Positions 16,088-26,164 of a stretch of DNA of 48,488 bases are shown here, in pieces. Made by a program: the position numbers and the translations under genes. The DNA comes from CAYWNA01 sp964459305 (GTDB taxonomy: Bacteria > Planctomycetota > Planctomycetia > Pirellulales > Pirellulaceae), in assembly GCA_964459305.1 (NCBI GenBank), contig CAYWNA010000080.1, positions 1 through 48,488 on the forward strand, written 5' to 3'. The notes beneath the pieces were generated by a model, which was not told the origin of the DNA, did no database searches, and worked only from the letters and a program-made list of their open reading frames with translations. The first letter of the stretch is position 1. The number at the start of each line of letters is the position of its first letter.

Positions 16088-19000
16088 TCAGCGGCGATCC
16101 TTCCCAATACACAAGAGCGTGCCATTCTGCAGGCTCACGTACAGGCGTCTGCGGCATGCGATCATTCCGTCCCATACGGGCGGCGCTGCCAGTGGCTGCT
16201 TGGCGAGAATTTCTCCAGTGTCGCCGGAGAGTGCGAACAGCGTGGCACCCTTGCGTCCTTCAAACGCCGCCAACGGATCGTCCGGGTCGATTTCGTCGGG
16301 GTGGCCGGCCACGAACAGACACTTTTCGGTCGCGGCCGCTCGGCGCACGCCGGCCAGGACCATGGCGGAGATGCGCGCCGGGACGCGTGTGTGCCAGGCG
16401 TATCGCTCGTAAGGGATGCGATTGAGCATCCTGTTCTTTGCCTGCGGAGGTTTCGGCACCGGCTTGCTGACATTCTGCCGGAACAGAAGATGACCCTCGC
16501 CGACGTGAGATACCGAACAGTTCCAGGAAATCCCCGAATACACGCGCAACCCATACACATCCGCGCCATCCACCGCCAGCATCTGGCTGCGATCGATCCG
16601 GATTCCGTATCGCCAAGTTGTGCGATTGAACAACGAGTCGTCCAGGAATCCCGAGCTGGCCATGATCTGATTCTGGCTCTTGAGGCCCCAGGAAAGCGAG
16701 GCAGGCGTGATCGGGCCCGCGAGATCCGAAGGCAACTGAACGTGCCTCATGAATATCGACTCGCCGCCCGCGACGAGGATATCCGGCACGGCACCGGGCA
16801 TGCGGCTGGCCGATTTCTCAATCGAAACGTCATTGACGTCCGGTCCGTGGATCATCGTCCGGAACCGCTCTTTGCCCGAAGCGACATCCACGGCGCACAC
16901 GTGAATTCCGCCATCGACGAACGACGAGCGGCCGGCTACGAGGTATGCAAGTCCGCCCTTGACCAGCACGCTGCCGTGCAGCGGCCAAGCCGATTCCAAC
17001 TGCCCAAACGCCCCGATCAGCCGCTCCTGCGGACCCGGGCGGAAGCGATAGACCAGCCGCCCGGTTTTCGCCTCCAGGCAATAGGCCCAACCGTCCCGGC
17101 AACCAAACAAGACGAGTTGCCCGAAGACCGTTGGCGGAGAGTCCACTCTGCCGCCAGCCGTGAACTGCCAATGCTCTCGACCGTCGTCCGTCGCCAGGCA
17201 GTGAATCGTGTGCGCGTCCACGGCAGCCACGTAGACCCGTCCGTCAGCCGCCACCGGCGCGCTGAGCTTTCCCCCGATTTCTCGTCGCCAGAGAGGCTGT
17301 GAGTCGGGTGGCACGGGCGACTGCGTTGCCCCGGTGCGCCGCGCATCACGACGGTAGGTCGGCCAATCTCCAGCATGTGCGACTGCCGGATTGCGGTTTT
17401 CGATTTGGCCATATGCCAGCCCTTCTTCTAACCGTTTTTCTTCCTCACTTTTTGGCCCTTTCTCCGATGCCAGCGCATAGAAGCCGTCGAGCTTGGCCCC
17501 TGGGTAACAGGCACAAGCGTGAGACGGGGCGTAGATCAGCCCGTTGCATGGCAGGATCCCGTATCGGCAGGCTCCCCGAATCCACGACTGTTGAACCGTT
17601 TCGTTGCCCGAAGCAATATCCACAAACTCGATGCCCCGCTTGTTGAACAGAAGGAAATTCTCTGTGGCTTTGCCTCGGTAGCAGCGCACGTGATGTCCCG
17701 GCGTGAAGGCCCCCTCCAGCGAAATCCGCGTACGCACTTCGCCCGTTGTCAGATCGAGACCGAGCAGGTTCCCCGTTCCCGGCTTCTCATTCCACTCCAG
17801 TTTGTCGGCCAGTCCCCATACCTGGTCCCGTGCCACGTAAATGTCCACGGGGTGGTAGAAAAAGACGAAGTTCGGCAGACAGTCTCCTTGGGCGTTCCAC
17901 AACCGTGTCCCATCGGCAGCCGAGAAAGCAACGACTTCCACGGTCTTGGATGCCCTATGATACGCCGAGGTGTTGCGATTGGTGGCGACCACGACTACGC
18001 CTTCGTGGACCAATAGCGATCGTGCCGGGCACGGCGTGCGCCACCGCTGTTGTCCGCTACGTGCATCCAAACAGACCACGTGGTTGTCCTCGACGAAAAA
18101 CACGTGCCCGCCGCTGGAGGCAAGCGTCAGGGGAAGGCAGGGCCGGTCTTCGCGCCAAAGCGTCTCGCCCGAATCGGCATCCACGGCCATAACAGCGTCG
18201 GCCCCGCCCTTCGTGCCCGTGAACCCCTGGCGAAATCGCCGCCGATCGCGTCCGGCCAGCAAGCCGCCGGTGGGTTCTTCGCGGCGGATCACAACCGCGA
18301 GAATCCCGCCGTCTACCACGATCTCGGAGGCATTGGCAGTACCGTCGTACGTCCGGACCACTTGCCCGCTGGCCGCGTCCAGGGCGGTGACGGGAGACTG
18401 CAATCCCAGCGTGGCATAGATGCGGTCCTCGGTAGCCACAAGACGACGTTGCGTGTGAACCGGAATGTGTCCCCAGATCACTCGCGTTGAATACCAGCCC
18501 TCGATCGGACGGCGCCACAGCGGCACTCCATTGAAGGCGTCACGGGCCACCAGCGAGTAGCTCTCCGGAAGACGCTCGTCGATGACGCCCACAGGGCCGT
18601 GTTCCAGCACATAGAAGAGACGACCTGCAGCCGACACCGGTGCAAACACGCTGGGGGTCACATCGTGCTCGCGAGTCCACCGCGGCCCGGCTTCCCATTG
18701 GATGCGTCCAGAAGGGCCAACTTCCGTATCGCGGGCCACGGCATTGTTGTCGGCGCCGTGCAGGAAGTGTCCCCAGTGGTCAATCTGATCCGGCCACGGC
18801 TTCACCGTCCGCTCCCAACCCTTGTCGCGCTTTTGCATCAACACGCCATGCGGTGCCAGCGTCCGCAAGATCTCAGCCGTGGGGATGTCCCCGGTGTCTT
18901 CGGCCACGACCAGGTTCACCAGCCGGTCGGCGTACGGCAGTCGCGACTCTCGCAGGCGCCGGACGCTGACTGGACCGTACAGGCCAAGGTCCCGGATGTG

Positions 19001-19330
19001 TCGCTGAGCCGCGAGCACGCGCTTCGGATCGGAATCCAATCCCTGGACGACGAAACGCTCGTTGGCACACAACGCCGCAGTCAGTTGGCCGTCCCCGCAG
19101 CCAAGGTGCACGACCAGACCGCCCGTAACACCCGCCGTCTCCAGGATCTGTTCGGCCTCCTCGGCAGTACCCCCCAACCCGGCGCTCGGCAACATTGCGA
19201 GCGTCAGTAATGCCGCCACCGCAATCCGCGGGGACACGGGACGTCCAGGCCGTCGCAGAATCGCCTTGTGGCGTGTGGATTCAGAGTCGCAGGCGGCCAC
19301 AGGTTTGGCATGTGTTGAACGCACACTCAT
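16088..19330 (-). CDS. SAM-methyltransferase/PQQ-propeller fusion, paralogue A
   Basis: 1080 residues with a signal-type hydrophobic segment (about 36-53) after a long basic lead. A class I methyltransferase fold comes first (LVVHLGCGDGQLTAAL, about 72-87, with the acidic end of strand 2 in GLDSDP). About 850 residues of PQQ-like beta-propeller repeats follow (ALDAASGQVVRTYDGT, MAVDADSGETLWRED and similar blades), interrupted near residue 640 by a charged linker before a second propeller block (DWPTYRRDARRTG). GGAGAG lies about 8 bases upstream of the ATG. Exported location is inferred from the signal; a methyltransferase domain outside the cytoplasm would lack SAM, so that domain may be a relic binding module. 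Paralogue B is at 23004-26147. This architecture is common in planctomycetes and uncharacterised. Confidence 0.85.
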   Translation of the reverse strand: MSVRSTHAKPVAACDSESTRHKAILRRPGRPVSPRIAVAALLTLAMLPSAGLGGTAEEAEQILETAGVTGGLVVHLGCGDGQLTAALCANERFVVQGLDSDPKRVLAAQRHIRDLGLYGPVSVRRLRESRLPYADRLVNLVVAEDTGDIPTAEILRTLAPHGVLMQKRDKGWERTVKPWPDQIDHWGHFLHGADNNAVARDTEVGPSGRIQWEAGPRWTREHDVTPSVFAPVSAAGRLFYVLEHGPVGVIDERLPESYSLVARDAFNGVPLWRRPIEGWYSTRVIWGHIPVHTQRRLVATEDRIYATLGLQSPVTALDAASGQVVRTYDGTANASEIVVDGGILAVVIRREEPTGGLLAGRDRRRFRQGFTGTKGGADAVMAVDADSGETLWREDRPCLPLTLASSGGHVFFVEDNHVVCLDARSGQQRWRTPCPARSLLVHEGVVVVATNRNTSAYHRASKTVEVVAFSAADGTRLWNAQGDCLPNFVFFYHPVDIYVARDQVWGLADKLEWNEKPGTGNLLGLDLTTGEVRTRISLEGAFTPGHHVRCYRGKATENFLLFNKRGIEFVDIASGNETVQQSWIRGACRYGILPCNGLIYAPSHACACYPGAKLDGFYALASEKGPKSEEEKRLEEGLAYGQIENRNPAVAHAGDWPTYRRDARRTGATQSPVPPDSQPLWRREIGGKLSAPVAADGRVYVAAVDAHTIHCLATDDGREHWQFTAGGRVDSPPTVFGQLVLFGCRDGWAYCLEAKTGRLVYRFRPGPQERLIGAFGQLESAWPLHGSVLVKGGLAYLVAGRSSFVDGGIHVCAVDVASGKERFRTMIHGPDVNDVSIEKSASRMPGAVPDILVAGGESIFMRHVQLPSDLAGPITPASLSWGLKSQNQIMASSGFLDDSLFNRTTWRYGIRIDRSQMLAVDGADVYGLRVYSGISWNCSVSHVGEGHLLFRQNVSKPVPKPPQAKNRMLNRIPYERYAWHTRVPARISAMVLAGVRRAAATEKCLFVAGHPDEIDPDDPLAAFEGRKGATLFALSGDTGEILAKQPLAAPPVWDGMIACRRRLYVSLQNGTLLCIGKDRR

Positions 19331-19458
19331 GGGAACTCTCCGCTGTGGAATGATCTTCTTGTTGACAATATGGTATCTGATTGCGAGACGTTGGCGAGTC
19401 AGTTATAGTCCGGTGGGTCAGTTAGACAGCGCCACTTAGTCGCGATATCCTTGGATTT

Positions 19459-20058
19459 GTGAATACGAACGCCTGGCAGAATTCAGATTCAACCTCTTTG
19501 AGCTTGCTCAAACGTGCAAAGGCACATGAAACGGAAGCCTGGCAATCCCTGTGCGAGCTGTACGTACCGCTGGTGTACGCCTGGGCTCGCCAAACGGGAC
19601 TGCAATCCAGCGATGCGGCGGATATCGTTCAAGAGGTATTTCGAACTGTCTCGACCAAGATCGACAGCTTTCACCATGATAGATCGAATTCGAGTTTTCG
19701 GGGGTGGCTTTGGACGATCACCCGGAATCAAGTCCGCCTGCACTTTCGCTGGCTCCGTTCGCGCCCGCAGGCAACGGGCGGCAGCGAAGCCCAGCACCAG
19801 TTGCAGCAACATCCGGACCTGTTGGATTCAGAGCAGGAACCGTCGAATGACGAGTCGCATAGAAGCCTTGTTAATCGAACGCTACGTCTGATCCGGGGCG
19901 ATTTCGAAGACAAGACGTGGCAGGCCTTCTGGCGATTGACCGTCGAAGGCCACTCGGCGGCCGAGATTGCAGACGATCTGGGAATGAATCCACGATCCGT
20001 GCGGCAAGCAAAATATCGAGTGCTCTCGCGCTTGCGGCACGAATTGGAGGACGGCTGA
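19459..20058 (+). CDS. ECF-type RNA polymerase sigma factor (kinase-linked group)
   Basis: 199 residues from a GTG start. Sigma-70 region 2 includes LCELYVPLVYAWARQTGL and SDAADIVQEVF, with the promoter-melting stretch near FRGWLWTITRNQVRLHF. A region 4 helix-turn-helix follows (HSAAEIADDLGMNPRSVRQAK). It lies 194 bases upstream of a membrane Ser/Thr kinase, the arrangement of planctomycete ECF groups thought to be controlled by a partner kinase instead of a classical anti-sigma factor. It lies between and divergent from paralogue A of the PQQ fusions. Confidence 0.93.
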   Translation: MNTNAWQNSDSTSLSLLKRAKAHETEAWQSLCELYVPLVYAWARQTGLQSSDAADIVQEVFRTVSTKIDSFHHDRSNSSFRGWLWTITRNQVRLHFRWLRSRPQATGGSEAQHQLQQHPDLLDSEQEPSNDESHRSLVNRTLRLIRGDFEDKTWQAFWRLTVEGHSAAEIADDLGMNPRSVRQAKYRVLSRLRHELEDG

Positions 20059-20252
20059 TCTCTGCCAAGGACGCCTTATCCTTTCGGCAGTAACGACTTA
20101 CGTCACCAGCGAGCAGCGCCGAGAAGAATTTTAGAAAAAATCGAGTGGCGCTTGCGCATTGTCCTTGTAAACGAAGCAACAATGCCCGATCGGAACATAC
20201 ACAAGATCGCCGCACACGCCGCCGCTCTCGTGCAGCCTGAAGGACACAGACG

Positions 20253-22934
20253 ATGACAAATCCTGAAGAACGACGCGATGTACGAGTCTCGACCGACGAG
20301 TTGATCGCCGAATTGGCCCGCATGGACGAGCAGGCGGCGGCAGGCAACGCAGACTTCGGTGACGGCGCGGCTTCGACCGTCAGATCATTGAAAGACGAAC
20401 TCGACACTTTGGCATCAAGCATTTGCGAACCACCGCCTGCCGCGCAATTCGAGGACGAGCCGGATTGTCGGCGGGCGCTCGATTCGGTCGCGGCCATCGA
20501 TCACGGGCCATCGAATGCGGCTGAACAAGCGGACGTATCGGCTGCTGTGGATCAACTGGAGCTCAAGCAAATCGGTCCTTATCAGCTGCTCGCGCAGATT
20601 GGCAAGGGCGGCATGGGCACGGTCTACAAGGCACGTCACACGCGACTGCGGCGAGTGGTCGCGGTGAAGGTCCTGCCGACCGAGCGGATGCAGGACGCGA
20701 ACGCAATCGCACGCTTTGATCGCGAGATGCAGGCGATCGGGCGGTTGGAACATCCAAATATCGTGCGAGCCAGCGACGCAGACGAACAGGACGGTATGCA
20801 TTACCTGGTAATGGATTACGTTGATGGAGTCAATCTTCTGCAGGTTGCTCGCAGGCTCGGTCCATTGGCGGTCGCCGACGCCTGCGAAGTGGCGCGGCAG
20901 GCGGCCGTTGGTTTGCAGCACGCGAATGAGAATGGCTTGGTGCACCGCGACGTAAAACCGTCGAATTTGATGTTGGCAGCCACTCCTGACGCTGCACCCA
21001 CAGTCAAGATCCTCGACATGGGGCTCACCCTCCTCGACGACCGGAACGCCAGTCGCGATTCCGAACTGACCGTGACCGACCAAGTGATAGGCACATTCAA
21101 GTACATGGCCCCCGAACAGTGCGCCGACGCGCACAACGTCGATACTCGAGCGGATGTTTACTCACTTGGTGCGACACTGTTCAAGTTGCTCACGGGCGAA
21201 GCGCCTTTCAGCCGGAAGCTACCCGACACACCCATCAGCCGAATCATGGCGTTGGCCAGCGAGGAAGCTCCCTCTCTGGCCGAGCGGCGCAACGACCTAC
21301 CAGCCGATCTAGTCGCGCTGGTCGACTCGATGCTGGACAAGGACCGTGACCAACGCCCAGCGACGCCATTGGAAGTCGCCGAGAAGCTTGCGGCGTACAC
21401 CGACTGTTGCGATCTGTCGTCACTGCTCGTACTCGCTCTTCAGGGGGAGCAGGCCGAGCAAGCGGAAACCGAGATCAGTGAGGCTGCCTTATCCACGGGC
21501 AGCTACGTTAACGGCGTCTCGGTCGACACTTCCTCGCCCATTGCACTCGAACTGGGCGACACGGGCGGTCTGCCTGCCAACGCCGAGCCAAAGCAACCGG
21601 ACGAATTGACGGAGACACCTCATGTCGCCAAACCGACGGCGGGCGCACGCTGTCTGCGACTTCTGATCGGCATTGCGTTGACACTGGTCGTAGCAATCAG
21701 CGCGTACCTGTATTTCTCGGGAATCCTGGTCAAGGTCAAGACAGCCGGCGGGACGATTGTGCTCGAGGGCGATCCGGCTACGTTCAACAACATCGAAGTA
21801 ACCGTCGACGAAGAAAAAGCAAAGCTGGAATTCGATGGGAAAGAGATGCTCGTCAGTGTCGATCGACGCAGTGGACAGTTGAAAGTTGTCACACTGGGCG
21901 GTGACGAATTGTACTCAGACGCATTCACTTTCCGCGCAGGTCAGCAGCGGCTACCGATCAAGATCTCTGTGGCTCCAGTCGAGTCCGCAGCTGCCGCAAA
22001 GCGGAGGACTCTGCCCGCTGATACCGGCAAACCGCCGACGCACTTGCTGGATGGACACGAAGGGGTGGTGTTCTCGGTGACATTCTCTCCAGATGGACGC
22101 TTCCTGGCTTCGGCCAGCGGCGACAAGACGGTGCGCCTGTGGGATGCGAAAACTGGCAAGCACCACAGTACGGTCGAAGGGCATACAAGCTTTGTGCAGA
22201 GCGTCGCTTTCAATTCTGACTCCACTCGACTGATCACAGCCAGTTCGGACAAGACGGTACGGATCTGGGATGTCGAATCCGGCAAGGAATTGACGCGATT
22301 CGAAGGCCACAAGGACTATGTCTACTCTGCGAGATTTTCCACCGATGGAAAACGGGCACTTTCGGGCGGCAAAGACGGTCAAGTCATCCTGTGGAATACA
22401 CAGGCAACAGAGATTATTCGGAACTTTGATGGCCACACGCAACCTGTCTGGTCAGTTGCGTTTGGAAAAGACGAACAATTCGTTCTTTCCGCAGGTTCGG
22501 ACCAGGTGATGAGAATGTGGGATGTCGACAGCGTGCATGAAATCCACGCATTCACAAGACACTCGGCGCAGATTCTGTCGATTTCTGCCGCGAAAGACAT
22601 CGAGCGAACGGTTACTGCCGGCCTCGACGGTGACATCCATATCTGGGACTTGAAAAGTAGGAAGGCGGTGGCGAAACTGAGGGGCCATGCCGGCGGGGTG
22701 CGGACGGTGACCATTTCGCGCTGCGGCAAGTATGTGTTGTCCGGAGGAATGGATCAGCAACTGCTGCTGTGGGATGTTGATGCAGGGAAAACAATCTGGC
22801 GAGTGAAAGGGCATACCGAGCTTGTTGCGACGGTGGCTCTCTCACCTGACCGGAAGATGGCTGCCTCGGCCGGTGGAACCCTGCAAGGGAACGATCGATC
22901 CATCCGCCTTTGGCAATTACCGGAGTCGAATTGA
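20253..22934 (+). CDS. Membrane Ser/Thr protein kinase with WD40 propeller sensor
   Basis: 893 residues; AAGGA 8 bases upstream of the ATG. Kinase domain about 108-390: Gly loop QIGKGGMGTVYKA, Lys in VAVKVLP (about 138), HRDVKPSN (Asp about 232), then DMG in place of DFG (about 255-257), and GTFKYMAPEQ. One transmembrane helix at about 468-490. Past it is a small beta domain opening KVKTAGGTIVLEG, typical of these planctomycete kinases. Seven WD40 repeats (about 595-893; RLWD, RIWD, ILWN, RMWD, HIWD, LLWD, RLWQ) form one complete propeller, presumably extracytoplasmic as a sensor. Partner of the ECF sigma factor upstream; autophosphorylation or sigma phosphorylation is an inference. Confidence 0.92.
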   Translation: MTNPEERRDVRVSTDELIAELARMDEQAAAGNADFGDGAASTVRSLKDELDTLASSICEPPPAAQFEDEPDCRRALDSVAAIDHGPSNAAEQADVSAAVDQLELKQIGPYQLLAQIGKGGMGTVYKARHTRLRRVVAVKVLPTERMQDANAIARFDREMQAIGRLEHPNIVRASDADEQDGMHYLVMDYVDGVNLLQVARRLGPLAVADACEVARQAAVGLQHANENGLVHRDVKPSNLMLAATPDAAPTVKILDMGLTLLDDRNASRDSELTVTDQVIGTFKYMAPEQCADAHNVDTRADVYSLGATLFKLLTGEAPFSRKLPDTPISRIMALASEEAPSLAERRNDLPADLVALVDSMLDKDRDQRPATPLEVAEKLAAYTDCCDLSSLLVLALQGEQAEQAETEISEAALSTGSYVNGVSVDTSSPIALELGDTGGLPANAEPKQPDELTETPHVAKPTAGARCLRLLIGIALTLVVAISAYLYFSGILVKVKTAGGTIVLEGDPATFNNIEVTVDEEKAKLEFDGKEMLVSVDRRSGQLKVVTLGGDELYSDAFTFRAGQQRLPIKISVAPVESAAAAKRRTLPADTGKPPTHLLDGHEGVVFSVTFSPDGRFLASASGDKTVRLWDAKTGKHHSTVEGHTSFVQSVAFNSDSTRLITASSDKTVRIWDVESGKELTRFEGHKDYVYSARFSTDGKRALSGGKDGQVILWNTQATEIIRNFDGHTQPVWSVAFGKDEQFVLSAGSDQVMRMWDVDSVHEIHAFTRHSAQILSISAAKDIERTVTAGLDGDIHIWDLKSRKAVAKLRGHAGGVRTVTISRCGKYVLSGGMDQQLLLWDVDAGKTIWRVKGHTELVATVALSPDRKMAASAGGTLQGNDRSIRLWQLPESN

Positions 22935-23003
22935 GCGTAGCGTTGAAGAAAAAGGGCCGTAGGCGGCCTCCAAGCAAGCCCGTCCCTCTCGATGTGAAGC
23001 AAT

Positions 23004-26000
23004 CTAATCCCAGCAAGCCACCTTCCCGTCAGACATCGATATCACCAGACGCCTTTGGGCCGCAATCATGCCGTCGAATACTGGTGGGCATTCCAGTTCA
23101 TGCTCGGCCAGCGTTGCGCCATCGTCGGACGCGATGGCCCACAAGACCGTACCCTGTTGGCCTGCAAAGGCCTGCGGCGAATGTGTGGTCTTGCCTCTCG
23201 GTCCGGCCGCGAAAAGATGTTCTCCGGCCGGCATCATGGCGCGGACCTCGAACGGCAGGCGAACGGACCACTGTTCTTTACCCTGGCTATCTGCCTTGAA
23301 CAGACGATACTGTATGCCCGACAGTGGAAACGCCGTGCGAACGTTACCCGGTGGCTGGCGATAGCGGTTCCGGCCATACCCGTAGACCTTCGTGTCGTTG
23401 AATGCCAGGAGACGGCCCGCGGCGACGCCGTCGAACTTGGCCCAGCCGCCCCATCCCGTACCGGTCTTCGTACCGAGTATCCAGTAGGCGCGATGAAAAC
23501 CGGTGTCGTCCAAAAAGCCGATGGGACTGTACAGATGCGGTTCTTGTCGGGACGTCAAGGTTCCTTGCAGGTCAAAGGCACTTTCACGCATGAAGACGAG
23601 ATCGCCGTGGCTGGACAAGATGTCCGAAAGATGGCCGGGGAGTTGGTTGCCATGCGACTCCTTCGGCTGTTCTCCCGAAACAGGATCACGGCTGTACAGG
23701 CGCGTTTCGGACAAGAGTTTGCCAGTCCCCGGATCCAATCGGTACAGCCAAATGCCTCCGTCCACGTACGAGGAGCGTCCTGCGGTGACGAACGCAATGT
23801 CGTTGCGCACCAACACGCTGCCATGAGCGGGCCACGGCGATTCCAGTTGGTCGTGAACGCCAATCCGCCCGTGCGACGGCGCAGCCCGCCAACGCCAGCA
23901 CAACTGACCATCCGACGCGCGCAAGCAATAGGCCCAGCCGTCTGTCGAGCCAAACAGCACTCGGCCTTGCCAGATCGTGGGCGGCGAATCGATACGCGAA
24001 TCGGCCGTAAACCGCCACCGCCGCGTGCCGTTCGAGGCGTCCAATGCATGAATGATGTGAGCATCCTTAGCCGCCACAAAGACTAGCCCGCGGGCCATCA
24101 CCGGTGGGCTGAGCGGAGCGGTCAGTTTGGCTTGCCACAACGGGGCAAGTTGGGGCGACACAGTCGTCGAGGCGACGCCGCTGCGAGCCGCATCGTGGCG
24201 ATAGGTCGGCCAGGAAGAAAACTGAAGACCGGCGGCCGCAGACAGTAGGCTGGATGCGCCGTAGGCGGGCCCCTTTTCCAAGCGATCCGTCGGCCTCGGT
24301 GTCGCTGTCCCTTCCGCCCTTTCTGTCCCTTTCGTCCTTGGCCCCTGGTTCTTCCTCTGCGGTGCCAACGCGTAGAAACCATTCAACTTGCTCTGCATGT
24401 AGCACGAGCAAGCGTGGGGCGGCAGGTACAGCAGGCCGTTTGAGGGCAGGACGCCGTATTGGCACGCGCCGCGGACCCAACTGTGACGGTCGACCGTGTT
24501 CTGTTGATGGTCAATGAACTCGACGCCGCGGCGTCCCACCAAGAAAAACCGCTCGGTGGCCTTGTTGCGGTAACATCGGTGATGATGGGCAGCGCAGAAA
24601 GCGGCCCGGGTGGAGATCCGGCGACAGACCTTGCCGGTCAGCAGATCCCGAGCGACTTGCAGATCCGGCGCCGTCTGCCATGCATCGCTCTCGCCGACCC
24701 ATACTTCATCGCCCGTAACGAAAAGGTCCACCGGCAGACGGAAACCGACTCCGCAAGGACATGACCAGAGCGACTTGCCCGTTTCCGGGGACAGGGCGGT
24801 AATTTCCTTACTCCCGCGGGCCACCAGGATGGCCTTGGGGTGTACCACCAGCGTCGCGCGTCCGATCATCGGTCGGCCGCAGACCTTGCCTTCCTTAGCC
24901 GGGCGGTCCGGCAGTGCGTGACGCCATCGCTGCTCGCCTGTGCGCGCCTCTAAGCAGACGATGTCGTTGCCCGCCAGGAACACGACATGCCCGTGGGCCA
25001 CGGCCAAAGTCTGAAGCCAGAGTCGTTCCTGTACGGCATACCGCCATAGGATCTCGCCCGTATCGACCTCAGCGGCCACGATCTCCGTTGGCCCCGTCAG
25101 TTGCATGTCCGCGTATTTGTCGGCCGCCTTGCGCTCGGGCGGTGCATTGGCCGCACGGTTGATCGAACATACCAAGAGCCCGCCCGCGCATATGATCTCG
25201 CACGAGTTCTCCGTACCGGCGTACTTTCCAACGAGCCGGCCGTCAGCGGCGTTAAGGGCGCAGACCGCTTCGCCGTAGCTTGGCGTGAGATACACGCGGT
25301 CGCCCACGGCGACCAGCCGGCGCGGCAAGGCTGGCGGCGTCACGGAGAAATGCCACAGCATGGGCCATTCCCAGGTTCCCAGTGGTCGCTTCCACAGCAG
25401 AATTCCATTGAACGCATTGCGTGCTACCAGCGTCCATTGCGGCGGCAAAGCAATGGAGGCGATTGGCGCCTCGTCCATGATGGCAAAGATCCGGCCCGAC
25501 GCCGACACGGCAGCACTGATGCTGGATAGCTTTTCATGGCAGCGGCCCCATTTGGGCTCGGCCAGCCATTGCACGCGTTGTGGCGGTCCCACTACCCTGT
25601 CCTGGGCCACCGCATTGTTGTCCGGTCCGTGCAGGTAGTGGGTCCATTCGTCGATATCGTCAGGCCAGGGCTTCCTATGAGGCTGTAGGCCGAAGGCTGA
25701 AGACTGAAGGGAAATCATGACACCACCGGGAGCGAGCACTCTGGTGATTTCCTCACTCGCCACCTGACACTCGCCGCTGGCGACAACTAGGTCGGCCAGA
25801 TTATCTGCGTACGGCAGGTAGGGCCGATCCCATTGCTGTACCGACACGGGCCCGTACCGACCCAGCGATTGAATGTGTCGGCGTGCCTTTGCAATGCGCG
25901 CTGGACTCGCATCCAAGCCGTGCACGGTGTAACTGGAGTTGGGCCGCAACGCGGCGGTCAGGCGGCCATCCCCGCATCCCACGTGGACCACCAAGCCGCC

Positions 26001-26147
26001 GCGCACGCCCGCGGCATCCAGGATTTCTTGGCCGCGCTTCGCGTCGCCTGTTCCCTCGGCTGCGACGTGACAACACACCAGCAGCAGACACGCAACCGCA
26101 CCAATGCCAAGTAGAGTAGCCACATTGCCCGATCGGTCAATCGCCAT
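23004..26147 (-). CDS. SAM-methyltransferase/PQQ-propeller fusion, paralogue B
   Basis: 1047 residues. A signal or membrane anchor (TLLGIGAVACLLLVCCHVAA, about 11-30) is followed by the methyltransferase motif LVVHVGCGDGRLTAAL (about 52-67) and two PQQ-propeller blocks (WSLRPL-type blades such as ALNAADGRLVGKYAGT and AAEVDTGEILWRYA), with a low-complexity linker near 640-665 (repeated KG/RTKG-type residues). Collinear with paralogue A from end to end, including the HYLHGPDNNAVAQD block (HFLHGADNNAVARD in A) and the CACYPGAKLDGFYALA-like block. Ends 70 bases from the converging kinase gene. Likely exported; function unknown. Confidence 0.85.
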   Translation of the reverse strand: MAIDRSGNVATLLGIGAVACLLLVCCHVAAEGTGDAKRGQEILDAAGVRGGLVVHVGCGDGRLTAALRPNSSYTVHGLDASPARIAKARRHIQSLGRYGPVSVQQWDRPYLPYADNLADLVVASGECQVASEEITRVLAPGGVMISLQSSAFGLQPHRKPWPDDIDEWTHYLHGPDNNAVAQDRVVGPPQRVQWLAEPKWGRCHEKLSSISAAVSASGRIFAIMDEAPIASIALPPQWTLVARNAFNGILLWKRPLGTWEWPMLWHFSVTPPALPRRLVAVGDRVYLTPSYGEAVCALNAADGRLVGKYAGTENSCEIICAGGLLVCSINRAANAPPERKAADKYADMQLTGPTEIVAAEVDTGEILWRYAVQERLWLQTLAVAHGHVVFLAGNDIVCLEARTGEQRWRHALPDRPAKEGKVCGRPMIGRATLVVHPKAILVARGSKEITALSPETGKSLWSCPCGVGFRLPVDLFVTGDEVWVGESDAWQTAPDLQVARDLLTGKVCRRISTRAAFCAAHHHRCYRNKATERFFLVGRRGVEFIDHQQNTVDRHSWVRGACQYGVLPSNGLLYLPPHACSCYMQSKLNGFYALAPQRKNQGPRTKGTERAEGTATPRPTDRLEKGPAYGASSLLSAAAGLQFSSWPTYRHDAARSGVASTTVSPQLAPLWQAKLTAPLSPPVMARGLVFVAAKDAHIIHALDASNGTRRWRFTADSRIDSPPTIWQGRVLFGSTDGWAYCLRASDGQLCWRWRAAPSHGRIGVHDQLESPWPAHGSVLVRNDIAFVTAGRSSYVDGGIWLYRLDPGTGKLLSETRLYSRDPVSGEQPKESHGNQLPGHLSDILSSHGDLVFMRESAFDLQGTLTSRQEPHLYSPIGFLDDTGFHRAYWILGTKTGTGWGGWAKFDGVAAGRLLAFNDTKVYGYGRNRYRQPPGNVRTAFPLSGIQYRLFKADSQGKEQWSVRLPFEVRAMMPAGEHLFAAGPRGKTTHSPQAFAGQQGTVLWAIASDDGATLAEHELECPPVFDGMIAAQRRLVISMSDGKVACWD

Positions 26148-26164
26148 CTTCCGCCATTGCCTTT

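Noticed and set aside
15971..17302. 443-residue plus-strand open frame
   Set aside because: It is antisense to the PQQ/methyltransferase paralogue A, is Arg- and His-rich without any motif, and is explained by high GC content.
22955..22968. GGCCG-TAGG-CGGCC hairpin as bidirectional terminator between the kinase and paralogue B
   Set aside because: Stem of only 5 bp and no T-run on either strand, too weak to list.
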